Shown here in pieces: positions 1 to 8,252 of a stretch of 64,000 nucleotides of DNA. The notes under the pieces were generated by a model. It worked only from the letters and a program-made list of their open reading frames with translations, had not been told where the DNA came from and did no database searches. The DNA comes from Paeniglutamicibacter antarcticus. Lineage in GTDB: Bacteria > Actinomycetota > Actinomycetes > Actinomycetales > Micrococcaceae. The DNA lies in NCBI RefSeq assembly GCF_900010755.1, contig NZ_CZJT01000091.1, positions 62,001-126,000 of the forward strand, given 5' to 3'. Each line of letters begins with the position of its first letter. Within the stretch, counting starts at the first letter, position 1. The translations under genes and the position numbers were made by a program.

Positions 1-185
1 ACCACCGTGTCCAGACCAACGACTCCGCCGGGCGTAGTGCCGCAGGCCTGAGCCCGACTGGAGCGGTGAAGAACGGCCAGAGCGCAGGCTTCGGCAAGTC
101 CGGAACCACCAGCAAATCAGGATCGACCCCAGGCAAATCTGGCAAACCCGGCGGCTTCGGCGGCAGTTCCGGAACGGGAGGCTAA
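1..185 (+). CDS. Gly/Ser-rich C-terminal tail of a 5'-truncated protein, possibly YgiB/DUF1190-like
   Basis: An open frame runs in from the left edge and stops at TAA 183-185, five bases before the next start. The visible 61 residues are low-complexity: Gly, Ser, Lys and Thr dominate and the last 25 are almost only Gly, Ser, Lys and Pro. In Enterobacteria the ATP-grasp gene ygiC follows ygiB (UPF0441/DUF1190), a small envelope protein that also has a Ser/Gly-rich end. The same order here suggests this is the partner of the next gene. That is inference from synteny; the tail carries no diagnostic domain, so the frame is better supported than the name. Confidence 0.55.
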   Translation, partial: HRVQTNDSAGRSAAGLSPTGAVKNGQSAGFGKSGTTSKSGSTPGKSGKPGGFGGSSGTGG

Positions 186-190
186 GGCCC

Positions 191-1489
191 ATGAAACGCA
201 TGATGACCACTGCGCGCGAAAACTATCTCGAAAAGGTCCACGCCACAGGCCTGGTCTACACCCACGAGAAGCAGTCCGGCCCCAACCCGGAGCTCTACCG
301 CTACTGGCGCGATGACGCCTACTACCAGTTCTCATTGGCCGAGATCCAAACCCTTGAAGATGCAGCCAAGGCCGTCTTTGACATGTTCGAGGAGGCCGGC
401 GATTGGCTGCTCTCCCCGGAGGGAGCCGTGGACCTGACCCGGTTTGGCATCCCGGCCCCGATGATGCGCTCGGTCATCGAAAGCTGGAACGAAGAGCCTG
501 CCTGCGGAAGCATCTATGGCCGCTTTGACTTCCGCTTCGGTGGGCTCGACCACGCGGATCCGCAGATGCGGGTGCCGGTGCTCTACGAGTTCAATGCCGA
601 CACTCCGACGTCGCTGGTTGAATCGCTGACCCAATGGCAGTGGTTCGAAGACAACTCACACCTGGGTCAGACTCAGTTCACCAACTTGTATGAGGACCTG
701 GTGGCGGCCTGGCGCCGGAACATCGAACTGGTCACCACCAAGATCGGCCATGAACCCGTGGTCTATTTTGCCTGCAGCAACCAGGACCCCAGCCACGAGG
801 ACGAGATGAACACGCTCGTACTACGCGACACTTGTGCGGCCGCCGGCTACCGGACCGAGACCATTTACATCGAGAACCTGTCGCTCGATGCCGATGGCCA
901 CTATTGCGCCGGCGAATCAGGCGAACGCATTGAGGTCATCTTCAAGCTCTACCCGTGGGAGCACATGGTCCACGAGCCCCAAGCCCAGGCCCTCTTCGAT
1001 GACCTGCAACGCTGCGGCTTCAACGGTGCGCCCTACGCCGGGGGCACCATCTGGATTGAACCGCCGTACAAGATGCTGTGGAGCAACAAGGCGATTCTGC
1101 CGGTGCTCTGGAAGCTCTTTGGCAACGACCCTGCCCGGGCGCAGTACTTGATCCCGGCATGGTTCGAAGACCAGGCCCCGTACCTGGAGTTGCCCCAGGG
1201 CTACGTCCGCAAACCCCTGCTCAGCCGCGAGGGCGCCGATATCACCATCACCATGCCCAGTGGGGAGATGACCCACGGGGAGCTCCAAGGCTACGGCGAA
1301 GAGGGCTTCATTATTCAAGGCCTTGCCCTGCCACCGACGTTCCGTCGAGATGATGAGAACACAGATGTCAGTACGGTGCTCGGCATCTGGATGGTCGACG
1401 GCGAACCCTCGGGGTTGGCTATCCGGGAAAGCGGCGGTCCCATCACCGACAACTTTGCGAACTTCATTCCGCACGTTGTCGGGCACTAG
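191..1489 (+). CDS. Glutathionylspermidine synthase-family ATP-grasp protein (YgiC/YjfC-like)
   Basis: This 432-residue protein matches the preATP-grasp plus ATP-grasp C-N ligase family of the C-terminal half of glutathionylspermidine synthase. Family-typical stretches include LYRYWRDDAYY near residue 34, the VLYEFNADTPTSLVE block near 130, the IEVIFKLYPWEH block and the closing GIWMVDGEPSGL motif. The length suits the stand-alone YgiC/YjfC form, which lacks the amidase domain; its substrate in actinobacteria is unknown. The ATG at 191 has GGGAGG at 176-181, nine bases upstream, inside the end of the preceding frame, so the two genes are probably co-translated. An ATP-dependent amide-ligase role is inferred from the fold. 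Confidence 0.85.
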   Translation: MKRMMTTARENYLEKVHATGLVYTHEKQSGPNPELYRYWRDDAYYQFSLAEIQTLEDAAKAVFDMFEEAGDWLLSPEGAVDLTRFGIPAPMMRSVIESWNEEPACGSIYGRFDFRFGGLDHADPQMRVPVLYEFNADTPTSLVESLTQWQWFEDNSHLGQTQFTNLYEDLVAAWRRNIELVTTKIGHEPVVYFACSNQDPSHEDEMNTLVLRDTCAAAGYRTETIYIENLSLDADGHYCAGESGERIEVIFKLYPWEHMVHEPQAQALFDDLQRCGFNGAPYAGGTIWIEPPYKMLWSNKAILPVLWKLFGNDPARAQYLIPAWFEDQAPYLELPQGYVRKPLLSREGADITITMPSGEMTHGELQGYGEEGFIIQGLALPPTFRRDDENTDVSTVLGIWMVDGEPSGLAIRESGGPITDNFANFIPHVVGH

Positions 1490-1819
1490 CTACGCGGGAA
1501 TTTTTACAATCTGCGCCACCCGAACAAAACAAGCAGCGGGCGATGCCTTCCCGGGCGCAGTGACCCGCAATTGCAGTGGTGTCAATTAGGGCAGTGCCAA
1601 CCAGGACCTCAGCTCCCTAGCCTCGCCAGACCCGATTCGAGACGATCCTTCGCTGGTGGGGGAGTCGCCGGAGGCGGCGCCCGCTGGCGCCTGAACGGTA
1701 AGTCCCCGAGCTGCCCGCGTCGATGTGTGGGCGCGGCGCGGCGAGTTGGCCGGGGGGGGTCTCACTATTGCTACGGTGAGAACCCCTAGGCCAACCCGCA
1801 TTTACCCGAGGAAGCACTA
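1490..1819. other. 330-bp intergenic region rich in inverted repeats
   Basis: No coding frame here looks real. The stretch holds several short GC-rich inverted repeats, such as GGCGCC-CGCT-GGCGCC near 1675-1695, and one long hairpin at 1745-1795 that is listed separately. It probably contains the terminator of the ATP-grasp gene and the promoter of the SRPBCC gene. Confidence 0.4.
1745..1795 (+). other. Long stem-loop in the leader of the SRPBCC gene
   Basis: GTTGGCC at 1745-1751 pairs with GGCCAAC at 1789-1795. Inside it GGGGTCTCAC pairs with GTGAGAACCCC across a loop of about ten bases, with one unpaired base. The whole is one extended hairpin ending 25 bases before the GTG start at 1820. 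It has no T-tract, so it could be a structured leader or operator rather than a plain terminator. Confidence 0.5.
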
Positions 1820-2278
1820 GTGAAGTTCACTTTAGATGTTGTGATTCAGGCGCCGCTGGAACATGTGCTGAGCCTGCTGGCTGATCCCGAACATGCTAAG
1901 CACTGGCAACCCGAGGTGCAACGCATCGAATGGCTATCGGGTGTCCCGGGCGCCGCTGGATCCACCTGCAGGCACCACCTGCTGTTGCCCAACGGACGGC
2001 GGGTGAGCGCCGATGAGACCTTCCTGCGTCGGGACCCCGATGGAACCGAGGAATCGGTGGGTCTGGCCAACGGCATCGAATTCCGAATGCTCGCCCGCGC
2101 GCTGCCCATCGAGCAGGGTCAGGTTCGCTGGGTGGTTGAGCATAATCTGCGCATGCATCCGATTCGGGCCGCTGTGGCCTTTCTCCTTGGTCCGGTGATT
2201 CGACGGCAGTCTCAGACGCAGCTGAACCGTTTTGCCACGTGGGTCGAAGCAACTTACAAGGCATCCAGCGGAGCCTAG
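1820..2278 (+). CDS. SRPBCC (START-like) family protein
   Basis: This 152-residue protein has the SRPBCC layout. It opens with a beta strand and the helix-grip start 'FTLDVVIQAPLEHVLSLLAD', followed by 'HAKHWQPEVQRIEWL', central strands, and an amphipathic C-terminal helix ending in 'QSQTQLNRFATWVEA'. These proteins bind hydrophobic ligands or act as polyketide cyclases; the ligand cannot be read here. The start is GTG at 1820, with GAGGAAG at 1809-1815 as ribosome-binding site. It stands alone with intergenic DNA on both sides. Confidence 0.75.
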   Translation: MKFTLDVVIQAPLEHVLSLLADPEHAKHWQPEVQRIEWLSGVPGAAGSTCRHHLLLPNGRRVSADETFLRRDPDGTEESVGLANGIEFRMLARALPIEQGQVRWVVEHNLRMHPIRAAVAFLLGPVIRRQSQTQLNRFATWVEATYKASSGA

Positions 2279-2299
2279 CCCAGCCATTTCATGAAGTGT

Positions 2300-2527
2300 C
2301 GGCAGGTCGCTGATTCCGTATTTTGGTGCGGGGTTGGCGGTTGTGCTGGTTTTGGGGATGCTGAGTCTAACCACTTGCTGGCTGTTGGAACCGGATTCCA
2401 CGTTCCGGGTCGGCAAACCAGGCTGCTGCTGCCAAACACGGCACCGGAGGCGACGTTGGCCGTGGAGTTATTCGAGAGTATCAAGGACCTGCAGCACCGT
2501 TTCAAGGACCGCGTCTTGGTCAACTAA
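2300..2527 (+). pseudogene. Possible frameshifted remnant of a small membrane protein
   Basis: Between 2334 and about 2400 one frame encodes a hydrophobic segment (AVVLVLGMLSLTTCWLLEP). Another frame then continues to a stop at about 2525 with an amphipathic end (ELFESIKDLQHRFKDRVLVN). Neither frame has a convincing start or ribosome-binding site. A single frameshift near 2410-2430 would join them into one short membrane protein. I do not recognise the family, and chance is a real alternative. Confidence 0.25.
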
Positions 2528-2653
2528 TCAGGTGCACCAGCTCATCCGCCCTCGTCAAAATCACTTACGCGGAACATCCGTACCAGGTAGGCATATTTGC
2601 CATCGTGTGCGCTTGTGGGTCACCGACATGCCTGAATTTCCTCGGGAAAACCC

Positions 2654-2681
2654 TTGACTGTGAACTCCGGACGACTATGGT
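2654..2681 (+). promoter_or_regulatory. Promoter of the gntR-ABC operon
   Basis: TTGACT at 2654-2659 and TATGGT at 2676-2681 are 16 bases apart and lie about 70 bases upstream of the regulator start. Just downstream, TTAC-ATGA-GTAA at about 2685-2697 is a small palindrome placed to act as an autoregulatory operator. It is too short to assign firmly. Confidence 0.5.
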
Positions 2682-2752
2682 TAGTTACATGAGTAATGGA
2701 CCACTGAACCAACCAAGTGATTCGTGTGAAAGAACCACAGGAGATGGCGCCA

Positions 2753-3145
2753 GTGAGCATGATCGATGATTCCCGGCCGATCTTCCTGCAAATCGCGGAA
2801 CTGATCGAAAACGACATCGTCTCGGGGACAATCGGCGAGGAATCGCAGGTTCCCTCCACCAACGAATTCGCGGCCTACTACCGCATCAACCCAGCCACCG
2901 CCGCCAAGGGAATCAACCTCCTGGTCGAACGTGGAATCCTGCACAAGAAACGGGGAATCGGAATGTTCGTTTCAACCGGAGCCCGGGCGCAACTACTTCA
3001 AACCCGCCGCAAGGACTTCCAAACCCAATACATCGCGCCGCTGGCCCGCGAAGCACAGAAACTCGGCATCGGAGCGGATGAACTCAACGCCATGATCAAG
3101 CAATCACTTATCTCGGAACTCACCGAAGGAAGTGGCATACGATGA
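2753..3145 (+). CDS. GntR-family transcriptional regulator, YtrA type
   Basis: From GTG 2753 the product is 130 residues: a winged helix-turn-helix (about residues 5-75, with 'PIFLQIAELIENDIVSG' and 'NPATAAKGINLLVERGIL') and only a short helical tail. That is the YtrA subfamily, which usually represses a linked ABC transporter. The frame is open back to 2717, but AGGAG at 2739-2743 lies nine bases before GTG 2753, so I chose that start. The stop overlaps the next ATG (ATGA at 3142), giving translational coupling to the ATPase. Repression by ligand-responsive binding upstream of 2753 is inferred. Confidence 0.85.
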   Translation: MSMIDDSRPIFLQIAELIENDIVSGTIGEESQVPSTNEFAAYYRINPATAAKGINLLVERGILHKKRGIGMFVSTGARAQLLQTRRKDFQTQYIAPLAREAQKLGIGADELNAMIKQSLISELTEGSGIR

Positions 3146-4065
3146 ACGACACCCAAGCACCGGCCATCGAGCTTCGCAACCTCACCAAGTCCTACAAGGA
3201 CCTCAACGCACTGGATGACATCTCGCTGAGTCTCGAGCCTGGACGGATCTACGGATTGCTCGGGCGAAACGGCGCCGGCAAGACCACCTTGATGACCATG
3301 CTGACCGGACAGGGATATCCAACCAGCGGAGAAGCCCTGATCTTCGGGGCCAACCCGTTTGAACATGACCAGACCCTGGCACGCATCTGTTTTATCCGTG
3401 AGTCCCAAAAGTACCCGGATGACTTCAGCCCCCTGCAGGCCTTCAAGGCCGCCGCCTTGTTCTTCGCCAACTGGGACCAGGACCTGGCAGACAGCCTGGC
3501 CAAGGACTTCGCCCTGCCCCTGAAACGGCGGATCAAGAAACTCTCCCGCGGACAACTCTCCGCGGTGGGTGTCATCATCGGCATGGCGGCCCGGGCTGAG
3601 ATCACCTTCTTCGACGAACCCTATCTGGGGCTCGACGCCGTGGCCCGGCAGATCTTCTACGACCGCCTGGTCGAAGACTTCGCGCACCACCCCCGCACCA
3701 TCGTGCTCTCATCCCACCTGATCGACGAGATCGCAAACCTGCTCGAACACGTGGTGGTCATCGACAAGGGCCGGATCATGCTCAACGAAGATGCCGAGTC
3801 CCTGCGCGGTTCTGCCGTGGCCGTCACCGGCAACGCTGAAAAGGTCGAGGGATTCATCAACGGTTACGAGGTGCTGCATCGTGACTCGCTCGGCTCACTC
3901 GCCTCGGTCACCATCAAGGCGCGGCTCACCGCCACCCAACAGGAGATGGCAGCAGAACTGGGCCTCGAACTTTCCCCGGTTCCGCTGCAGCAATTGGTGG
4001 TTCGCACCACCCTGGCCGCACAATCCCGGGAAGAACTGACAGAAAGCCAAGAGGCCCTGAAATGA
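3142..4065 (+). CDS. ABC transporter ATP-binding protein
   Basis: This 307-residue nucleotide-binding subunit has Walker A 'GRNGAGKTT', signature 'LSRGQLSA', Walker B 'EITFFDEPYLGLD' and the H-loop 'LSSHLIDEI'. The signature has R in the second glycine position of LSGGQ. The C-terminal 90 residues form the regulatory extension typical of BcrA/YtrB-like drug and peptide transporters. It overlaps both neighbours by ATGA, so regulator, ATPase and permease form one tightly coupled operon. Export of an envelope-active compound is the usual job of such modules; the substrate here is unknown. Confidence 0.9.
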   Translation: MNDTQAPAIELRNLTKSYKDLNALDDISLSLEPGRIYGLLGRNGAGKTTLMTMLTGQGYPTSGEALIFGANPFEHDQTLARICFIRESQKYPDDFSPLQAFKAAALFFANWDQDLADSLAKDFALPLKRRIKKLSRGQLSAVGVIIGMAARAEITFFDEPYLGLDAVARQIFYDRLVEDFAHHPRTIVLSSHLIDEIANLLEHVVVIDKGRIMLNEDAESLRGSAVAVTGNAEKVEGFINGYEVLHRDSLGSLASVTIKARLTATQQEMAAELGLELSPVPLQQLVVRTTLAAQSREELTESQEALK

Positions 4066-4748
4066 GTCGCGTCATGAACGTCGCCCGCATGCAACTGATC
4101 AACAAATGGACCTTCCTGGGTATCCCGATGGTGATCCTGGTTGGATCCACGGCACTGACCATTGCGATTTGGGCAATGATCCCCAAAGGCGGAATACTCG
4201 TCTCGGGATCCAGCCAAGCCGTCGTGTGGTACTTTTTGGCCCTCGGGATCCAATCTCTGACCCTCACCTTCCCGTTCTCCCAAGCCATGAGCGTTTCGCG
4301 GAAGACCTTCTACCTCGGAACCCTGGGACTGTTCGCCACGATCGCGCTTGCCTATGCGGTGCTTTACTACGTGCTTGGCCTCATCGAGACGGCCACCGGC
4401 GGGTGGGGCATGGGCGGCCAACTCTTCGCGCTGGGCTGGATCTCGGAGAACAATGCGGGCGTCCAGATCCTGTTTTACTTCGTGATCATGGTGCTGCTGT
4501 TCATGATCGGATTCTGGTGCGCCACCATCTACCTGCGCTGGAAGGCCACCGGAATGCTGGTCCTCGGGATCGGCGTTGCCCTGCTGACGCTGGCGTGGGT
4601 CGGGCTGATGAGCATGAACCACTGGTGGATCCCGTTCTGGACCTGGGTTGGCAGTGCCACGGTGCTGGGCCTGGCCCTGAGCCTGGGGGTGCTGTGTGTG
4701 TTGCTGGCCGGCGGTTCCTACCTGACGCTCCGGCGGGCCACCGCATAG
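4062..4748 (+). CDS. ABC transporter permease, six-helix type
   Basis: The 228-residue protein is strongly hydrophobic with about six membrane spans, roughly at residues 20-42, 52-72, 85-108, 135-158, 165-188 and 195-220. It starts at ATG 4062, overlapping the ATPase stop. It has no recognisable signature beyond topology; its place after YtrA-type regulator and ATPase genes identifies it as their membrane partner. It would form a homodimer with two ATPase subunits. Confidence 0.8.
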   Translation: MSRVMNVARMQLINKWTFLGIPMVILVGSTALTIAIWAMIPKGGILVSGSSQAVVWYFLALGIQSLTLTFPFSQAMSVSRKTFYLGTLGLFATIALAYAVLYYVLGLIETATGGWGMGGQLFALGWISENNAGVQILFYFVIMVLLFMIGFWCATIYLRWKATGMLVLGIGVALLTLAWVGLMSMNHWWIPFWTWVGSATVLGLALSLGVLCVLLAGGSYLTLRRATA

Positions 4749-4794
4749 CAGCTGCGCCCGGAAACGGCTGCCAAGAAACTGCGGCCAAGAAAAA

Positions 4795-4840
4795 CTGCCA
4801 TCGGCTCCCTGGTCCCACCGGACGGGGGAGCCGATGGCAG
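4795..4840 (+). terminator. Hairpin terminator after the ABC operon
   Basis: CTGCCATCGGCTCCC at 4795-4809 and its exact complement GGGAGCCGATGGCAG at 4826-4840 form a perfect 15-bp stem with a 16-base loop. No T-run follows, as is common in high-GC actinobacteria. It separates the ABC operon from the exonuclease gene. Confidence 0.7.
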
Positions 4841-4910
4841 TGTCACGGGACGGTGCCAAGGATGCCAGGCACTGTCATTCCGGACACATCCCGGCATCCC
4901 GGTTCAAGAA

Positions 4911-5939
4911 ATGGGGGATGGCGACGGTATCGTGTCAAGCGTGGCTTTGGACTTTACTTCGATCGACTTTGAGACGGCAAACGGATTCCGCGGCTCTGCC
5001 TGCAGCGTGGGCCTGAGCAAGGTACGCAACGGAATCATCGTCGAGGAAGTGTCCTGGCTGATGCGACCGCCCGCGGGATTCGACCACTTTGATGCGCGCA
5101 ACACGATGATCCACCACATCACCGCCGACATGGTTAAGGATGCCCCGCGCTTCGGGGAACTGTTCACGCCCATGGCCAACTTCATCGGCGATGACACACT
5201 CGTGGCACACAACGCAGCCTTCGACCTCGGCGTGATCCGCTCCGCCCTTGAGGTTTCCGAGCTTTCCGGCCCCGCCTACGACTATGCGTGCACCGTGAAG
5301 ATGGCCCGCAAGACCTACCAGCTCTCCTCCTACTCCCTGCCCTTCGTGGCCGAGGAAGCCGGCTCGCCGATGGTGAACCACCACGACGCGCTCGCCGACG
5401 CGCACGCGTGCGCGGCCATCATGGTCGACATCGCGCGGATCCAGGAAGCCGATTCGGTGGCCCTCGCGGCAGCAAACCTGAGCGTCAAGATGGGTTTTGC
5501 CCCTGCCTACGCGCCGGGCCAGGAGCTCTCCAAGGCAACCCGCGACGCCCAGGGCTGGGCGACACGCGGCAACGACGTGCCGGTGCAGCCGGACTGGGCA
5601 GCCTGGCCGCAGGAGGGCGAAAACCCCGAACCGAACCTGGACGCAGACTCCTCCCACCCGCTGTATGGCGAAACCGTGGTCTTCACCGGAAACCTCGGCA
5701 TCAACCGCCAGGTGGCCAAGGACCGTGCCGCCGAACGCGGTGCCACCACCGCCAGCCGGGTCACCAAGGCCACCACCGTGTTGGTGGTGGGCGACGGCTT
5801 TGTCCCGGAGGACCTCTCAAACGGCAGGCTGACCGGCAAGGCCAAGCGTGTGCTGCGACTCCAGGAAGCCGGACAGCGCGTGGCCATCCTGGCCGAGGGC
5901 GAATTCCTGCAGCTGGTCGACGGCTTCAGCGCGCTCTAG
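4911..5939 (+). CDS. DEDDh 3'-5' exonuclease with C-terminal BRCT domain
   Basis: The N-terminal part (about residues 12-175) is a DnaQ-like exonuclease: ExoI 'SIDFETAN' (D19, E21), ExoII 'LVAHNAAFDLG' and ExoIII 'HHDALADAHA'. The C-terminal part (about residues 245-340) is a BRCT domain, 'GETVVFTGNLGINRQVAKD' onward, as in NAD-dependent DNA ligase. Actinobacterial proteins of this build are annotated as DNA polymerase III epsilon-like but are separate from the replicase. Metal-dependent 3'-5' DNA degradation, with BRCT recruitment to a repair partner, is inferred. The start could also be GTG 4932 or 4941; neither has a strong ribosome-binding site. Confidence 0.85.
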   Translation: MGDGDGIVSSVALDFTSIDFETANGFRGSACSVGLSKVRNGIIVEEVSWLMRPPAGFDHFDARNTMIHHITADMVKDAPRFGELFTPMANFIGDDTLVAHNAAFDLGVIRSALEVSELSGPAYDYACTVKMARKTYQLSSYSLPFVAEEAGSPMVNHHDALADAHACAAIMVDIARIQEADSVALAAANLSVKMGFAPAYAPGQELSKATRDAQGWATRGNDVPVQPDWAAWPQEGENPEPNLDADSSHPLYGETVVFTGNLGINRQVAKDRAAERGATTASRVTKATTVLVVGDGFVPEDLSNGRLTGKAKRVLRLQEAGQRVAILAEGEFLQLVDGFSAL

Positions 5940-5961
5940 GCGCAGCATTTTCCGCAGGGTA

Positions 5962-8097
5962 CTACTTCTTCCCGGCCCGCACCTCGCGCAGCGCACCGAA
6001 CCCCTCGCGGGCCAACTGCCCCATGGAAGCTTCGGGCAAGAACGCCCGGGTCAATCCGGCCGCAATGCGCGGCAAATCGCTCTCATCCCGGTACACCAGG
6101 TACATCGGGGCGATCCTCGGGTTGAACTTCGCCTTGAACGCATGCAACGAGCCGAATCCATAGAGCGGTTCCAGGGCCCGGGACAGTGAAGTCAGCACCC
6201 GATCCACCGGTTCCTGCTCGGCCGAATGGCCGGTGCGGGCCAGCGGCGCCCCGGAGAGCGAGGCGAAACGGGCGCCGGAGGCCGCAAAGTGTTTCAGCGA
6301 GGAACCTATCAGGAACTCCATGACCGGCCCGAACCCGTCATCGCGCCGGCGCATCAAATCCAAGGTCCAGCCGGTGATCGCACCGCCCGCGGCATAAACC
6401 GGCAACCAGCTCAGGAATCCCTGGATGTCCCCGGCGGCGTTCTCGGCCAGCGCGAGCTTCACCTGCGGGTCGGCCGCCTCCTCAAGGGTGCCGAGCGTGA
6501 AACGGATCTGCGGCAGCGACTTGTCCCCGACCCAGGCCTTGGAGATCTCCTCCAGCTGACGGAGCGATTTCGCCGGCTCGTCGATCAGCATGCTCATCCT
6601 GAAGGTGACCTCCTCCCGCGTCGCTCGGTTGATCGCGGTGCGGATGTCTTGCCACTTCTTGCCGGTGAATTCAAGGCCCTGCACATCCACGATGGTGTCC
6701 TCGGCGATCTGCATGGCACGCCAATGATCCGGTGGCGAATCCAGCGGGGCGCTGGTGGAGAAGAAGAACGGGATCAGCCCCGCACGCTCGGCAGCACCGG
6801 CGAATGCGTGCATGGCGGCATCCCTGTCGCCGGCCGGGCCTATCGGTTCGGCCAAGCCAATCGCGCACCCGGCATGGACCTGGTAGGTGAGAACCGAACC
6901 GCCATGGGTGGAAAAGTGCTGGTTCCCGTTCCAGGTGCTCATCCAGGACAGGGTTCCGCCGCCGTATTGCTGCAATTGGGCCAGTAGCCGGCCCCCGCCC
7001 ACCGCCGGATGCCCCGACGCAGCCGGCAGGTGGCGGGTTTTCCGCACGCCGAAGGCCCGCCAGCACACCACCAGGTAGGCCAGCAGCAACACCCAGAGCC
7101 CGGCCAGCGCCGCGGCCAACGAGGCAATCCCGGCCCCGTGGTGAAGCTGCGGGCCCACCGTGACAATGAGCGTGATCCCCAGGACCCCGCGCAGGACGTT
7201 GAGCACCGCCAGCACCAGGGCGGCAATCCACGCGATCCTGCGTCCCGAACGCAGCCCGCGGGCCAAGACCAGTGCAAGTGCCGCGTCAAAGAGTACCGCA
7301 AAGCGGCCGCCGCCGGCCTGGGTGGGGCCAAAGGGCCCGTTGGTGGGGATGATGATGGTCAGGATCTGGATGGCCACCAGGGAGAGCAGGCCCAGCCAGG
7401 CCATGAATCGTTGCTCGCGCAGGTTCGGTTTGGAAAAGCTGCGGAATTTCCAGGCCAGCACCGCGGCGATGGCCGCAGCATGTTCAAGGTCGCTGATTTC
7501 CCCGAAGAGGGTCACCCCGATGAGCGCGTAGCTGGCCAACACCACCTGCCAACGCAGTCTCCACGGCTGGCGCAGTGAGCAGACGGCAAGGGTCAGGCAC
7601 GCATAGAGCCCGCCGGTGGGACCGGAATCCAGGTCGTTGGCCAACGCATCGATCCAGCTGGAACCCAGCCCGCGGAAGAGCAGCAGCACGGCGGCCACCA
7701 CGGCCAGGGAAACAAATTGCCCGATGAAGAACGTCAAGGCGGCGGTCTTGGTGCCGCGCCTGGTTTCCAGCCAGCCCACGCCCAGCGGGAGCAGCACCGC
7801 CACGGACAGGTACGCGAGGGGTTCACCGAGGATGAAGGTGCCGGTGATGGCAGTGAACCAGTCGCCGTTGCTGAAGGCCGGCAGCCCGTAGGCAAGGTCG
7901 GAGAACCACCTGTTGTGGTCCACCTGCCGGAACAGCGAGCCGCTGATCACGCCCCCCAGCAGGATCAGCACACCCAGCATCAGCGTGAACGGTGTCTTGA
8001 CGGCGGTGGAGCGGGTGGCGGCCAGTGCCTTGGTCCAGGTCCCACGCAACTTCCCCGGCGCGGTAGCGAGTATGCCGGGGGATTCGTTGTCACTCAT
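5962..8097 (-). CDS. Rhomboid-like membrane protein fused to DUF2156 (MprF-type aminoacyltransferase domain)
   Basis: The 711-residue protein has a multi-span N-terminal half (about residues 35-350) and a soluble C-terminal half (about 360-710) of the DUF2156 / phosphatidylglycerol lysyltransferase family ('STHGGSVLTYQVHAGCAIGL', 'GFLSWLPVYAAGGAITGWTLDLMRRRDD' region). In MprF this GNAT-like half moves an amino acid from tRNA to a lipid. Residues of the first six spans look rhomboid-like: the serine motif GxSG appears as GPTGG and the histidine helix as 'DLEHAAAIAAVLAW', so protease activity is unlikely. ATG 8097 is preferred over TTG 8100. It is tail-to-tail with the exonuclease gene. Confidence 0.75.
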   Translation of the reverse strand: MSDNESPGILATAPGKLRGTWTKALAATRSTAVKTPFTLMLGVLILLGGVISGSLFRQVDHNRWFSDLAYGLPAFSNGDWFTAITGTFILGEPLAYLSVAVLLPLGVGWLETRRGTKTAALTFFIGQFVSLAVVAAVLLLFRGLGSSWIDALANDLDSGPTGGLYACLTLAVCSLRQPWRLRWQVVLASYALIGVTLFGEISDLEHAAAIAAVLAWKFRSFSKPNLREQRFMAWLGLLSLVAIQILTIIIPTNGPFGPTQAGGGRFAVLFDAALALVLARGLRSGRRIAWIAALVLAVLNVLRGVLGITLIVTVGPQLHHGAGIASLAAALAGLWVLLLAYLVVCWRAFGVRKTRHLPAASGHPAVGGGRLLAQLQQYGGGTLSWMSTWNGNQHFSTHGGSVLTYQVHAGCAIGLAEPIGPAGDRDAAMHAFAGAAERAGLIPFFFSTSAPLDSPPDHWRAMQIAEDTIVDVQGLEFTGKKWQDIRTAINRATREEVTFRMSMLIDEPAKSLRQLEEISKAWVGDKSLPQIRFTLGTLEEAADPQVKLALAENAAGDIQGFLSWLPVYAAGGAITGWTLDLMRRRDDGFGPVMEFLIGSSLKHFAASGARFASLSGAPLARTGHSAEQEPVDRVLTSLSRALEPLYGFGSLHAFKAKFNPRIAPMYLVYRDESDLPRIAAGLTRAFLPEASMGQLAREGFGALREVRAGKK

Positions 8098-8252
8098 CAA
8101 AATCGCTCACAGAATATCGCTCATCGGTAGCCTGTTCTTCCTGGTTGACGGGAACCTGCGTCTGCGGACCCGACCCGTGGGCCCCACGCAAAAGGCACCC
8201 GGTGCGCGGCTTAAGCTGCCGCGTCCCGGATGCCCCCTTGCGCTTCATGGAA

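Noticed and set aside
3864..4859. A 331-residue minus-strand frame across the ABC genes
   Set aside because: It lies across the well-supported ATPase and permease genes and has no start signal or motif.
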